Made by a program: the position numbers and the translations under genes. From Thauera chlorobenzoica (lineage in GTDB: Bacteria; Pseudomonadota; Gammaproteobacteria; Burkholderiales; Rhodocyclaceae): 64,000 nt of DNA. Positions 11,765-20,686 of this stretch are shown here, piece after piece. The number at the start of each line of letters is the position of its first letter. The first letter of the stretch is position 1. The DNA lies in assembly GCF_001922305.1 (NCBI RefSeq), contig NZ_CP018839.1:3224001-3288000 (forward strand), written 5' to 3'. The notes below the pieces were generated by a model. It saw only the letters and a program-made list of their open reading frames with translations. It made no database searches and had not been told where the DNA came from.

Positions 11765-11869
11765 GCGTCCCTCAATCTCGTTTCAGGGTGTTCAAGAAGT
11801 GATCGGCGGCCCGACGGGCGCGGCGCCCTCCCGGCCGGGAGCCGGGCGCACCGTTACCGGACCCAGGCC

Positions 11870-13024
11870 TTACAGGACCGAAGCGTAGAGCACACGCACA
11901 TCAGCTTCGGTGAGCTCACGCGGATTATTGACCAGAAGACGCTGGATATTCATGACGTCGCGCGCGAGCCGCCCGAGATCGCCTTCGCCGACGCCGAGCT
12001 CGCTCAGCCGCTGCTCGAACGGCATTTCCGCGACCAGCCCGGCGATGGCATCGATGAAGGCCTGCGCGGCCTCGTCGATGCCGGCGAACACACGCCCGGG
12101 GAAGACGACTTCGGCCAGCTCGGCGTACAGTGCGGCTGCCGCCGGTTTGTTGAAGGCCAGCACCGGCGCCAGCACGAGCGCATTGCTCAGCCCGTGCGGC
12201 ACGTGGTAGTGGCCGCCGAGCGGATAGGCCAACGCATGGACCGCGGCCACCGGCGCATTGGCGAACGCCATCCCGGCCAGCAGCGAGCCCTGCAGCATCG
12301 CCGAGCGCGCCGCCAGGTCGGTACCGTCGGCGATCACCTTGCGGATGTTTGCGTACAGCAGTTCGAGCGCCTTCACCGCGAGCGCATCGGACAGGGGGTT
12401 CTTCTTGTGGCGGCTGGTGTAGGCCTCGATCGCGTGCACCATCGCATCGATCCCGGTCATCGCGCTGACCCGGGCCGGCAGGCCCACCGTCAGCGCACCA
12501 TCGAGGACCGCGACATCGGGGTACAGCACCGGCGACACCACCCCTTTCTTTTCCTGCGTCGGCGTGGTGACGATCGCGATCGGGGTCACTTCCGAACCGG
12601 TACCGGCGGTGGTCGGGACCTGGATCAGCGGCAGCCGCGGCCCCTTGGCGAGGCCGATGCCGTAGACCTCGGGCAGCGCCTGCGGCGTCCCCGCGAGCAG
12701 GGCGACCAGCTTGGCGGTGTCCATCGAACTGCCGCCGCCGAGGCCGATGATGCCGTCCACCGCCGCGGCGCGCGCCGCCTCGACCGCGGCCAGCACCGAC
12801 GCTTCGGGCGGATCGGCGAGCACGTCGGTAAATAGCGTCACCGCCACGCCGGCGGCCTGCAGGCCCTCGAGGGCACCATCGAGCACGCCCGCCTGTACCA
12901 GCCCGCGGTCGGTGACGATCAGCGCGTGGCCGATCCCCAGCTCCGCGGCCAGTTCGCCGAGGCGCGCGGCGGCGCCGGGTTCGCACACGATGCGCGGGGT
13001 GGTTTCAAACACGAAATGAGTCAT
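11870..13024 (-). CDS. Iron-containing alcohol dehydrogenase (copy 2)
   Basis: 384 residues, paralogue of the gene at 9136-10293 over its whole length. The NAD-binding GLGGGSSMDTAK, PTTAGTGSEVT and the metal-binding DAMVHAIEAYTSR and HALAYPLGGHYHVPHG segments are intact. AAGGAAG precedes the ATG. It follows livF of the same unit by 21 bases, so transport and oxidation genes are cotranscribed. Having two intact copies flanking one aldehyde dehydrogenase suggests either two related alcohols or a gene duplication under selection. Confidence 0.85.
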   Translation of the reverse strand: MTHFVFETTPRIVCEPGAAARLGELAAELGIGHALIVTDRGLVQAGVLDGALEGLQAAGVAVTLFTDVLADPPEASVLAAVEAARAAAVDGIIGLGGGSSMDTAKLVALLAGTPQALPEVYGIGLAKGPRLPLIQVPTTAGTGSEVTPIAIVTTPTQEKKGVVSPVLYPDVAVLDGALTVGLPARVSAMTGIDAMVHAIEAYTSRHKKNPLSDALAVKALELLYANIRKVIADGTDLAARSAMLQGSLLAGMAFANAPVAAVHALAYPLGGHYHVPHGLSNALVLAPVLAFNKPAAAALYAELAEVVFPGRVFAGIDEAAQAFIDAIAGLVAEMPFEQRLSELGVGEGDLGRLARDVMNIQRLLVNNPRELTEADVRVLYASVL

Positions 13025-13045
13025 GGTCGCTTCCTTCTGGGCGGA

Positions 13046-13693
13046 TCAGGCGGCCTCGACCACGCCACGCTCGATGCGATAGCTGCGGTCGACGAGGTCG
13101 GCGGAGTGGACGTCATCGGATTCCGAGAGCACGACGGACATGCCCTCGTTGCGCAGTTCGGCGATGACTTCGGTCAGGCGGCGGGAGAGCACCGGGGCGA
13201 CGCCCTCAAAGGGCTCGTCGAGCAGCAGCAGGCGGCGCCCCGGCATCAGGGCGCGGGCCAGCGCGACCAGCTTCTGCTGCCCTCCGCTCAACTGCAGCGC
13301 GCGCCGGTCGCGGAACTCGCGGACTTCGGGCATCAGGCCGTAGATCCAGTCCAGGCGCTCGGCGGCATCCCGGATGCCGTTCGCCCACGCCGGCATCAGG
13401 ATGTTCTCCTCCACGGTGAGTTCGGGAATCAGCCGCCGGTCTTCGGGCATGTAGCTCACGCCGAGGGCGGCGCGTTTGTAACCGGGCACGTTCGTCATGT
13501 CCTCGCCGTCGATGCGGATCGTGCCCGAATCGCCCGCCAGCAGCCCCATGATGCTGCGCATCAGGGTAGTCTTGCCGGCGCCGTTGCGGCCGATCAGGCC
13601 GACCATCGCGCCCGCGGGGACTGCCATCGTCACCTCGCGCAGGATCGGGATGCGGTCGATCGATACGTTCAGCCCTCGAATTTCCAGTGTCAT
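13046..13693 (-). CDS. livF: Branched-chain-type ABC transporter ATP-binding protein LivF (cluster 1)
   Basis: 215 residues, slightly shorter than usual LivF (about 235). Walker A GRNGAGKTT, ABC signature LSGGQQ and Walker B RLLLLDEPFEG are intact. The start overlaps the stop of the LivG gene as ATGA. Pairs with LivG to energise the LivH/LivM permease. The H-loop position reads VVLSESDD, i.e. lacks the usual His, as is common in LivF proteins. Confidence 0.85.
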   Translation of the reverse strand: MTLEIRGLNVSIDRIPILREVTMAVPAGAMVGLIGRNGAGKTTLMRSIMGLLAGDSGTIRIDGEDMTNVPGYKRAALGVSYMPEDRRLIPELTVEENILMPAWANGIRDAAERLDWIYGLMPEVREFRDRRALQLSGGQQKLVALARALMPGRRLLLLDEPFEGVAPVLSRRLTEVIAELRNEGMSVVLSESDDVHSADLVDRSYRIERGVVEAA

Positions 13694-14469
13694 GCTACCC
13701 TCCGTTCGCGCGCCGCCGCCGGCCGGCCATGGCCGATGACCAGTTCCTGAACCCGGCTGTCGGCAAACACCGCCGCCGGGCTGCCATCGCTGATGATTTC
13801 CCCGCTGTAGAAGGCGAGCACGCGCGACACGTAGCGCTCGACGATCTCCATGTCGTGCTCGACGAAGAGCACGGTCACGCCGTGGTGGCGCACCGCCCTC
13901 ATCACGGTGTCCATCAACGGGAACTTTTCTTCCACGCTGACGCCGCTGGTCGGTTCGTCGAGGAGCAGCATGCGCGGCTTGCCGATCAGCGCCATGGCGA
14001 TGTCGATCAGCTTGCGCGCACCCTGCGGCACGGCACGCACGATGGCATCGCGGTAACGCTCGACCGCGAACTCGGCGAGGATTTCGTCGGCGCGGGCGAT
14101 GCGTGCGGGCGTGTGCAGCCGGGCGAAGAACGGCGGGCGGGCGCTTTCGGCCGCCACCAGCGCGATCAGCAGGTTGTCGAGCACGCTGAGCTCGGGGAAC
14201 AGCTGCGCCATCTGGAACGAGCGCGTCATGCCGCCACGGATGATCTGGCGCGGCGGCTGGCCGACGATGGAGCGCCCTTCGAAGAGGATCTCGCCCGACG
14301 AAGGCGGCAGGTAGCCGGTCACCATGTTGATGAAGGTGGTCTTGCCGGCGCCGTTCGAGCCGATCACGCCGACGACTTCGCCCTTGTCGATCCGCACGTT
14401 GAGCTCGCGCGCCGCGGTGACCGCACCAAAGCTGCGGTTGAGGCTGCGGGTTTCGAGGATCGCGCTCAT
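13690..14469 (-). CDS. livG: Branched-chain-type ABC transporter ATP-binding protein LivG (cluster 1)
   Basis: 259 residues. Walker A GSNGAGKTT, Walker B RMLLLDEPTSGV and H-loop LFVEHDME are present; the ABC signature is degenerate (VPQGARKL). Start and stop overlap the neighbouring livM and livF genes by four bases each. Inner-face ATPase of the transporter. Confidence 0.85.
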   Translation of the reverse strand: MSAILETRSLNRSFGAVTAARELNVRIDKGEVVGVIGSNGAGKTTFINMVTGYLPPSSGEILFEGRSIVGQPPRQIIRGGMTRSFQMAQLFPELSVLDNLLIALVAAESARPPFFARLHTPARIARADEILAEFAVERYRDAIVRAVPQGARKLIDIAMALIGKPRMLLLDEPTSGVSVEEKFPLMDTVMRAVRHHGVTVLFVEHDMEIVERYVSRVLAFYSGEIISDGSPAAVFADSRVQELVIGHGRPAAARERRVA

Positions 14470-15410
14470 GCCGCCGCCCTCCGCTTGCCCGCAACCAGGC
14501 TCCACAGCCCCTTGGGCAGGAACACGATGATGCCCAGCAGGACGAAGCCGAGGATCATCTGCCACGAATGCGGCGCCAGCTCGAGCGCGTAGGTGCGCAC
14601 CAGGGCGAACAGCACGGCGGCGATGAAGGGCGCGGCGACGTGCGCGGTACCGCCAAGCAAGGCGATGAAGACGAACTCGCCGGAGGTGGTCCAGAACGCC
14701 ATTTCCGGATCGACGTGTCCGGTGGCGAACGCGGTGAGCGCGCCGCCCACCGCGGAGATGCCGGCCGCGAACAGGTAGTTGGCGTAGAGGATCCAGCGCG
14801 GCGACAGGCCGAGGAACTCGACCCGGATCTCGTTTTCCTTGATCGCCTCGCTGACCCCACCGAGGCCCGAGCGCAGGTAGCGGTTGAGCGCCAGCGCGAG
14901 CACGCCGGCGACGACCACGGTCAGCACGAAGAGCGCCAGCTTCTGGTCCTCGCCCCCCGGCGCCCAGCCGAGGAAGGTCGGCGCATGCACGTTGAAGCCG
15001 TCGGTCGAGCCCAGCGCCGGGTTCTTCACGATCAGCCCGTACAGGATCATCGAGAACGCCAGCGACAGCATCGCGAAGAAGATGTCGCGGTAGCGCGTCA
15101 TCAGCAGGCCGAGCACCGCCGCCGCCGCGACGGCCACCGCCACCCCCAGGCCGAGCAGCACGAAGACGTCGTGGATGTCGAGAAAGGCACCGCCCATCCC
15201 CACGCTGTAGCCGCCGATGCAGAAGAACAAGCCCTGGCCGAAGGACACCAGCCCGGCGCGCATCTGCATCACCACGCCTTGCACCACCAGGGCCTTGGCG
15301 ATCGCCAGGGTGAGGATGAAGGCGAGCCAGTTGGGCATCACGAACCCGGCCACGATGAGGCCGAGGGTGGCAGCGATCAGCCAGACTTCGGTTTTTTCCG
15401 CTTTGAACAT
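14466..15410 (-). CDS. livM: Branched-chain-type ABC permease LivM (cluster 1)
   Basis: 314 residues, hydrophobic with about eight to nine membrane segments. LivM hallmarks include GLVSFGQGLFFCIGGYSVG near residue 55 and the EAA-like region AIKENEIRVEFLGLSP. Its ATG shares one base with the livH stop (TGATG) and it overlaps livG by ATGA. Forms the membrane channel with LivH. Confidence 0.88.
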   Translation of the reverse strand: MFKAEKTEVWLIAATLGLIVAGFVMPNWLAFILTLAIAKALVVQGVVMQMRAGLVSFGQGLFFCIGGYSVGMGGAFLDIHDVFVLLGLGVAVAVAAAAVLGLLMTRYRDIFFAMLSLAFSMILYGLIVKNPALGSTDGFNVHAPTFLGWAPGGEDQKLALFVLTVVVAGVLALALNRYLRSGLGGVSEAIKENEIRVEFLGLSPRWILYANYLFAAGISAVGGALTAFATGHVDPEMAFWTTSGEFVFIALLGGTAHVAAPFIAAVLFALVRTYALELAPHSWQMILGFVLLGIIVFLPKGLWSLVAGKRRAAA

Positions 15411-16309
15411 CAGATTTTCCTCGCCAGATTGCGCCCGAACAGCCCCTGCGGCCGTACCGCAAGCACCAGGGACATGACGCCATAGATCACGAACAGCTCG
15501 ACCTCGGGTGCCAGATGCACCGCGACCGAGCGCGTCAGCCCGACCAGCAGCGCGCCGACGATGGCGCCCTCGATGCTGCCCAGGCCGCCGACGACGACCA
15601 CCGCGAAGGCGAGCACGATCACTTCCACGCCGATGCCGGGCGACACCGAGATCGCCGGCGCGGTGAGCGCCCCGGCGAGCGTTCCGAGCGTGGTGCCGAC
15701 GACGAAGGTGAGGGCGAACATCAGCTTCACGTTCACCCCCATGGCGACGGCGATCTCGCGGTCCTGGATCACCGCGCGCAGCACCTTGCCGGTGTGGGTA
15801 CGGTTCAGGATCAGCCAGCAGCCGGCACCGATCAGCACCGACACCAGGATCAGCAGCAGGTCGTAGTTGGCGAAGGTGAGCCCGCCGATGTCACTGCGCC
15901 CGAGCAGGCTGTAGGGCTGGTAGGTGAAATAAGGATCGACGCCGAAGATCAGCTTGGTGGTGTCCTCGAGGATCAGCAGCAGCGCGTAGGTGATGATCAC
16001 CATCAGCAGTTCGTCACGCTTGTACATGAACTGCAGCAGCCCCTGCTCGACCAGCCAGCCAACCAGCAGGCCGGAGCCGAGGGCGGCGACCAGCAGCAGG
16101 ACATAGCTCCAGTAGGGGGCGCCGTCGCCGCCAGCGAAATACCAGCCGACGAGCGCTGCGCCGGTGTAGGCACCGATGGCGTAGAAGCTGCCATGGGCCA
16201 TGTTGAGGATGCGCATCACCCCGTAGATGACGGTCAGACCGGCCGCCACCAGGAACAGCCAGGAGGCGTAGATCATCCCGTCGATCAGGATTGCATAGAG
16301 CGTGGTCAT
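15410..16309 (-). CDS. livH: Branched-chain-type ABC permease LivH (cluster 1)
   Basis: 299 residues from the ATG at 16309, which has GGAG upstream; an in-frame extension to 16375 crosses a terminator hairpin and is rejected. Hydrophobic throughout, with the LivH signatures YGVMRILNMAHGSFYAIGAY near the N-terminus and VVGGLGSIEGAIVGALLVG near the C-terminus. It begins 111 bases after the binding-protein gene, separated by a hairpin that would lower permease expression relative to the binding protein. Confidence 0.88.
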   Translation of the reverse strand: MTTLYAILIDGMIYASWLFLVAAGLTVIYGVMRILNMAHGSFYAIGAYTGAALVGWYFAGGDGAPYWSYVLLLVAALGSGLLVGWLVEQGLLQFMYKRDELLMVIITYALLLILEDTTKLIFGVDPYFTYQPYSLLGRSDIGGLTFANYDLLLILVSVLIGAGCWLILNRTHTGKVLRAVIQDREIAVAMGVNVKLMFALTFVVGTTLGTLAGALTAPAISVSPGIGVEVIVLAFAVVVVGGLGSIEGAIVGALLVGLTRSVAVHLAPEVELFVIYGVMSLVLAVRPQGLFGRNLARKI

Positions 16310-16372
16310 GCTCGTTGCTCCGGTGAGAGTGGGTGGGACGGAAATGGGTGAAACAGAGAAAACGAAAGGGGA

Positions 16373-16409
16373 CAAAAGGACCCGGCGGCCTTGCCGCCAG
16401 CCGGGTCCT
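16373..16409 (-). terminator. Attenuating terminator between binding protein and permease
   Basis: A perfect 10-bp inverted repeat (16377-16386 with 16400-16409, 13-base loop) followed on the minus strand by TTTT. It sits in the only sizeable gap of the unit and probably lets some transcripts end after the abundant binding protein while the rest continue into livHMGF. Confidence 0.7.
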
Positions 16410-16420
16410 GCCGCCGTGCC

Positions 16421-17734
16421 TCAGTTACACTGCGCGCCCGGGAATCCGGCCTTGATCCACTCGCTCGCCGACGTGCCGTCGGGCGGGGTCACGCACTCGC
16501 CGCCGTAGGCTTTGACATTGGCCACGGTAGCCTTGCCGGTCTTGGCGTCGAACCGGTATTCGCCATAGGCGATGCCCTGCAGCGCCTGGTGGCCGCCGGC
16601 GCGCGCCATCTGCACCGTGCCCGAGACCGACTCGAAGCTAAGCCCCTTGAAGCTGGCGACGATCGCCTCCTTGGCCGGAATCTCGCCCGGCTTGGCGGCG
16701 GCCTTTTCCACCGCGGCCTTCAGGCCGAGGATCGCCTGCGCCATCTTGTAGGCGGGATAGGTCGGGTCGATCTCGGCCTTCGCGCGATAGGCCTCGCGGA
16801 ACCAGTTGCTGAGCACGGTATCCGGCGCGAACGCACCGAACGGCCCGCGCGCGCCGATCACCAGGCCATTGGGGGCCTGACCCTTGAAGCGGTCGAGCGC
16901 CGATTCGCCGCAGGTCAGCACCGCGGTGCGCTTGTCGAACAGGCCGCGCGCCGAGCCCTGCAGCACGAACGCCTCCATGTCGCCGCCCCAGAAGCTGCTG
17001 TGGATGACGTCGGGCTTGCTCACGCTGATCGCCGAGATTTCGGCGCCGTACTGGCCCTGGAACAGCTTCGGGAGCTGCTCGGTCGCCACCTTGACGCCGG
17101 GCTCGAGCTGCTTGATCGCGGCCGAGAAGTCGCCCCAGGAATCGTGCCCCCAGGCGTAGTTCTGCTGGATGCTCGCCACCGATTCGATCTTGCGCCCGCT
17201 GTCGACCAGGTAACGCGCCGCGCCGATGTTGTCGATCGCCGCATCGAGACCGGTGCGGAAGACGTAGGCCGGGTTCTTGTTTTCCTCGAACAGGCGCGAA
17301 GTGCCGCAATCGAACAGCACGGTGGGCATCTTCAGCTCTTCGGCGACCGGGGCCACCGCCAGGCAGTCACCGGAGGAGATGTAGCCGATCACCGCATCGA
17401 CCTTGTGGCGCTGGGCGAGGTTGCGGAACTCTTCCACCTGCTTCGAGGCGCCGCCGTTCTCATCGACCTCGATCACCTCGATGTCGACGCCGTTGATCCC
17501 CTTCAGCCCGTAAGGCGCGGGTACCTTGGCCGCATTCAGCGCCTCCACCATCACCTTCGCGCCATTGAGCGAAGGCACGCCGAACGGGCCCGCTGCGCCG
17601 CCCGACAGGAAGGTGACGACACCGATGCGAAACTTGCCGTTGTCGGCCGCCTGGGCCGGCGCGGCGAGCGAAAACGCGGCGGCCACGGCGGCGGCGGTCA
17701 GCGAGGGGGCGATACGGGTGAGTCCTTTTTTCAT
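16421..17734 (-). CDS. ABC transporter periplasmic binding protein (type I, branched-chain-type)
   Basis: 437 residues with a signal peptide (MKKGLTRIAPSLTAAAVAAA, cleavage near AQA-AD). The mature part starts FRIGVVTFLSGGAAGPFG, the typical first strand and ligand loop of the Peripla_BP_6 fold. AGGAGG supports the start. It heads the livHMGF genes, so it is the likely cognate binder. The ligand is unknown; downstream alcohol and aldehyde dehydrogenases suggest a hydroxylated or aldehyde-yielding substrate. Confidence 0.85.
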   Translation of the reverse strand: MKKGLTRIAPSLTAAAVAAAFSLAAPAQAADNGKFRIGVVTFLSGGAAGPFGVPSLNGAKVMVEALNAAKVPAPYGLKGINGVDIEVIEVDENGGASKQVEEFRNLAQRHKVDAVIGYISSGDCLAVAPVAEELKMPTVLFDCGTSRLFEENKNPAYVFRTGLDAAIDNIGAARYLVDSGRKIESVASIQQNYAWGHDSWGDFSAAIKQLEPGVKVATEQLPKLFQGQYGAEISAISVSKPDVIHSSFWGGDMEAFVLQGSARGLFDKRTAVLTCGESALDRFKGQAPNGLVIGARGPFGAFAPDTVLSNWFREAYRAKAEIDPTYPAYKMAQAILGLKAAVEKAAAKPGEIPAKEAIVASFKGLSFESVSGTVQMARAGGHQALQGIAYGEYRFDAKTGKATVANVKAYGGECVTPPDGTSASEWIKAGFPGAQCN

Positions 17735-17765
17735 CGAAAACTTCCTCCTGGATGGGCCGTTGTTG

Positions 17766-19091
17766 TCACGGCAATGAAGCTGCTGTACCCCTGGCCTGTG
17801 CCCGGCGCTCGCGAACGAGCGCCGGTGCCGGCATCAGGTCTTCGGCGCGATACACGCGCCACTTGCCCGCCATCACCCGCGCGGGCGGAAAGGAGGCGTC
17901 GGGCACGACTTCGCCGACGGCCTGCATCTGCACGATCTGGTGGGTGTCGGGATCGATCCACGAGGTGAAGCCCTCCGGGTCTTCGGGCAACTGGAGCCGG
18001 AGGCCTTCCATCGCCGCCACCAGGGCGTCGCTGTCCGCCCCGGCGCCGGCTTTGCGGATCGCCGCCGCGATCGCCAGGATTCCGCTGTAGGCACCCTGCG
18101 CGGCATAGGTCGGGTAGCGCCCTTCGGCACGGTGGAAAGCCTCGACGAAGCGGCGGTTGCGCTCGGTGTCGGGCCAGTTGTTGTGGTGGCGGGCGGAGAC
18201 GATCAGCCCCGGCGGCGGCTGGTCGCCGAGCGCCACCATGACCTCGTAATTGGCCCCGGTATCGAAGTTGGCGAGGCGGATCTTCCTGAAGAAATCCGTC
18301 GTCGCCGCCTGCTTCAGGAAAGCGATGAAATCGCCCCCCCACAGCGCCGTCACCACGATGTCCGGTCCAGCCTGCATCAGCGCCTCGATGTAGGCCGAAT
18401 AGTCGGGCTCGTAGAGCTTGGGCCAGAACGTGCCGACGAGCTCGAAGCGCACGCCGAGGCGCTCGAAGTTGCTCTTCAGGTCGTTCCACGAGACGTGGCC
18501 GTAGTCGTAATCCGGACCGATGAAGGCGAGCCGCTTCCAGCCCGTCTTTTGCTGCAGCTCGGCCAGGTAGTGGGCGCCGGCCGCCATCGAGATGTAGGAG
18601 TCGTTCGACACCCGGAAGTAGTACTTGTGGAAGGCCTCGATGGTGAGCCGGGAGGAGGCGTGATCGGTGCCGACCAGGATCACCTTGCGCTCGAGTGCAA
18701 CCTGGCTGACCGCATGGGCGACGCCCGAACTGACCATGCCGCACAGGAAACGGGCCTGGTCGCGCCGGATGAAGTCCTCTGCAATGCGGACGGCGTAGGA
18801 CGCCTTCGAGCGCGTGTCGTCGACCAGCACCCTGAGCCTGGGCGTCGAGGCATCCTGCGACGCGAGGTCGGCGAGCGCGAGCTTGATTCCGGCGATGCTG
18901 TCGCGCCCGTAGATGGCAGCCCGCCCGGTCATCGGGAACATGCAGCCGACCGTGACTTCAGCTTCCGCCGCCGCGCTCCCGACCTCCACCCGGGCCGCGG
19001 CCGGGGTGCTCAGGGCGAGCACCGCCAGCGCGGGCAGGGCACGCCGGCAGATCGCAAACAGGGAATCGAATCGGGCGCATGGCTGATTCAC
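17766..19091 (-). CDS. Second ABC-type periplasmic binding protein of the sigma-54 unit
   Basis: 441 residues, GTG start with AGGAGA seven bases upstream. Signal peptide in the first 35 residues (LPALAVLALSTPAAA). The mature protein begins EVTVGCMFPMTGRAAIYG, the Peripla_BP_6 pattern seen in urea/amide and branched-chain binders. It differs clearly from the binding protein at 16421-17734, so the unit has two unrelated ligand binders. Being first behind a sigma-54 promoter, it may serve as transporter component, as a sensor partner for the kinase encoded upstream, or both. Confidence 0.82.
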   Translation of the reverse strand: MNQPCARFDSLFAICRRALPALAVLALSTPAAARVEVGSAAAEAEVTVGCMFPMTGRAAIYGRDSIAGIKLALADLASQDASTPRLRVLVDDTRSKASYAVRIAEDFIRRDQARFLCGMVSSGVAHAVSQVALERKVILVGTDHASSRLTIEAFHKYYFRVSNDSYISMAAGAHYLAELQQKTGWKRLAFIGPDYDYGHVSWNDLKSNFERLGVRFELVGTFWPKLYEPDYSAYIEALMQAGPDIVVTALWGGDFIAFLKQAATTDFFRKIRLANFDTGANYEVMVALGDQPPPGLIVSARHHNNWPDTERNRRFVEAFHRAEGRYPTYAAQGAYSGILAIAAAIRKAGAGADSDALVAAMEGLRLQLPEDPEGFTSWIDPDTHQIVQMQAVGEVVPDASFPPARVMAGKWRVYRAEDLMPAPALVRERRAQARGTAASLP

Positions 19092-19153
19092 GGTGACATC
19101 TCCTCATGGCGTCGCTTCGGGCTCGAGGCCACGGCGACTTTGTGAAAGGTAAA

Positions 19154-19170
19154 AGCAAAGGCCATGCCAG
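19154..19170 (-). promoter_or_regulatory. Sigma-54 (-24/-12) promoter of the binding protein/Liv/dehydrogenase unit
   Basis: On the minus strand: TGGCAT-GGCCT-TTGCT, preceded by C. This matches the YTGGCAYG-N4-TTGCW consensus with correct spacing, about 63 bases before the GTG of the gene at 17766-19091. A sigma-54 activator and its kinase are encoded immediately upstream on the same strand. Confidence 0.8.
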
Positions 19171-19266
19171 CCTGCCGGAAAATTCCGCCAGGCCGCATGG
19201 CGACTGGAACTCAGAGGAATCCGACCCGGTTCGGTCGGAGGCTGGCGGCACGCCGCCGCGGCGCGC

Positions 19267-19316
19267 ATGAGCGCAATCCGCTCATGCGCGCGCGCTCATG
19301 CGCGGATTGCGCTCAT
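19267..19316 (-). terminator. 15-bp inverted repeat at the end of the regulator gene
   Basis: Perfect 15-bp arms (19267-19281 and 19302-19316) with a 20-base GC-rich middle that repeats CTCATGCGCG. The right arm ends inside the stop codon of the sigma-54 activator. No T-run follows, so it may end transcription with Rho, protect the mRNA 3' end, or act as a protein-binding dyad in the 224-bp gap that also holds the sigma-54 promoter. Confidence 0.5.
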
Positions 19317-20686
19317 CACAGACCGAGACGCTGCAGGCGACGCTTGAGCGCGTGGCGGGAAATGCCGAGGATTTCCGCAGCCCGGCCCTTCTGGCCGCCG
19401 GCCCGGGACAAGGCGTCTTCGAGGAGCTTGCGCTCCGCTGCGGCGAGCTGATGCTCGATCGGTCGCGCGCCGGCCCCATTGGCCTCCACGGCGAACCGGG
19501 CCGGCGGCGCAAGAGCGGGAGCCGTGGCGGTGATCTCGTGCGGCAGCTCGGAGGGCACGATCAGCCGGCCAGGCAGCAGGATGGTCAGGCGCTCGACGAG
19601 GTTCTTCAGCTCGCGGACGTTGCCGGGCCACGGATAGGCGAGCAGCACCTGTCCGGTCTCGTCGGAGAAGCGGATCGGCGGGCAATGTTCTTCGCGCGCA
19701 TAACGTTGGGCAAAGTGCCGCGCGAGCTCGACGATGTCCGCCCCGCGCTCACGCAGCGGCGGGATGCGCAGCTGGATCACGTTCAGGCGGTAGTACAGAT
19801 CCTCGCGGAAGCGCCCAAGCCTGACTTCCTGCGCCAGATCGCGGTTGGTCGCGGCGACGACGCGCACGTCGGTATCGAGCGCGCGCCCCGAACCGATCGG
19901 CCGGTAACTGCCATCCTCGAGAAAATGGAGGAACTTCGCCTGCAGCGCCAGCGGCAGCTCACCGATCTCGTCGAGAAAGAGGGTGCCGCCGTCGGCGAGC
20001 GCGACCAGCCCGGTGCGCTTCTGGTGAGCGCCGGTGTACGCCCCCTTCTCGGCACCGAACAATTCCGCCTCGATCAGCTGTTCGGGCAGCGACGCGCAGT
20101 TGACCTCGATGAACGGCCCGCCCGCGCGGGCGCTGCCGGCATGGACCGCGCGCGCCACCAGCGCCTTGCCGGTGCCCGATTCGCCGAGCAGCAGGACGCG
20201 CCCGGAGCTGCTGGCAGCGACGCGGCCGATGGTGTCGCCCAGTTCGCGCATCGCCGCGCTCTGCCCGACGAGTTCGCCGGAACCCACCACGGCCTGACGA
20301 TGGAAGCTGATTTCGCTGCTCATGCGCTGACGTTCGAGCACCGAGGCGATCACATGGAACAGGTCGTCGAGCTCGAACGGCTTGCTCAGGTAATCGGCCG
20401 CGCCCTTCTTCACCGCCTGGACCGCGGCGCGGGTATCACCGTGGGCCGAGATCATGATCACCGGCAGCTCGGGCTGGTCGTGCAGCAGGCGGTCGAGCAC
20501 GTCCAGGCCGGACATGTCGGGCAGGCGCAGGTCCAGCAGCACCGCCGCCGGCTGCACCGTGCCGACCGCGGCCAGCCCCTGCGCGCCGGTGTGGGCGCCA
20601 TGCACGGCGTAGCCCTCGTTCTTGAGCGCGAAGCTCAGGGAACGGACCAGCGCCAGTTCGTCGTCGATGATCAGGATCGCACTCAC
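19316..20686 (-). CDS. Sigma-54-dependent response regulator (NtrC family)
   Basis: 456 residues, GTG start overlapping the kinase stop (GTGA). Receiver domain with Asp in VLLDLRLPDMSG, AAA+ core with Walker A GESGTGKA, sigma-54 contact motif GAYTGA (Tyr in place of the more common Phe, as in many NtrC-type proteins) and a C-terminal Fis-type helix-turn-helix (AAEILGISRHALKRRL). It is expected to activate the sigma-54 promoter at 19154-19170 and hence the transport/oxidation unit downstream. Confidence 0.87.
   Translation of the reverse strand: MSAILIIDDELALVRSLSFALKNEGYAVHGAHTGAQGLAAVGTVQPAAVLLDLRLPDMSGLDVLDRLLHDQPELPVIMISAHGDTRAAVQAVKKGAADYLSKPFELDDLFHVIASVLERQRMSSEISFHRQAVVGSGELVGQSAAMRELGDTIGRVAASSSGRVLLLGESGTGKALVARAVHAGSARAGGPFIEVNCASLPEQLIEAELFGAEKGAYTGAHQKRTGLVALADGGTLFLDEIGELPLALQAKFLHFLEDGSYRPIGSGRALDTDVRVVAATNRDLAQEVRLGRFREDLYYRLNVIQLRIPPLRERGADIVELARHFAQRYAREEHCPPIRFSDETGQVLLAYPWPGNVRELKNLVERLTILLPGRLIVPSELPHEITATAPALAPPARFAVEANGAGARPIEHQLAAAERKLLEDALSRAGGQKGRAAEILGISRHALKRRLQRLGL

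Noticed and set aside
9944..12835. 963-codon frame on the plus strand
   Set aside because: Antisense of the aldehyde dehydrogenase and the second alcohol dehydrogenase.
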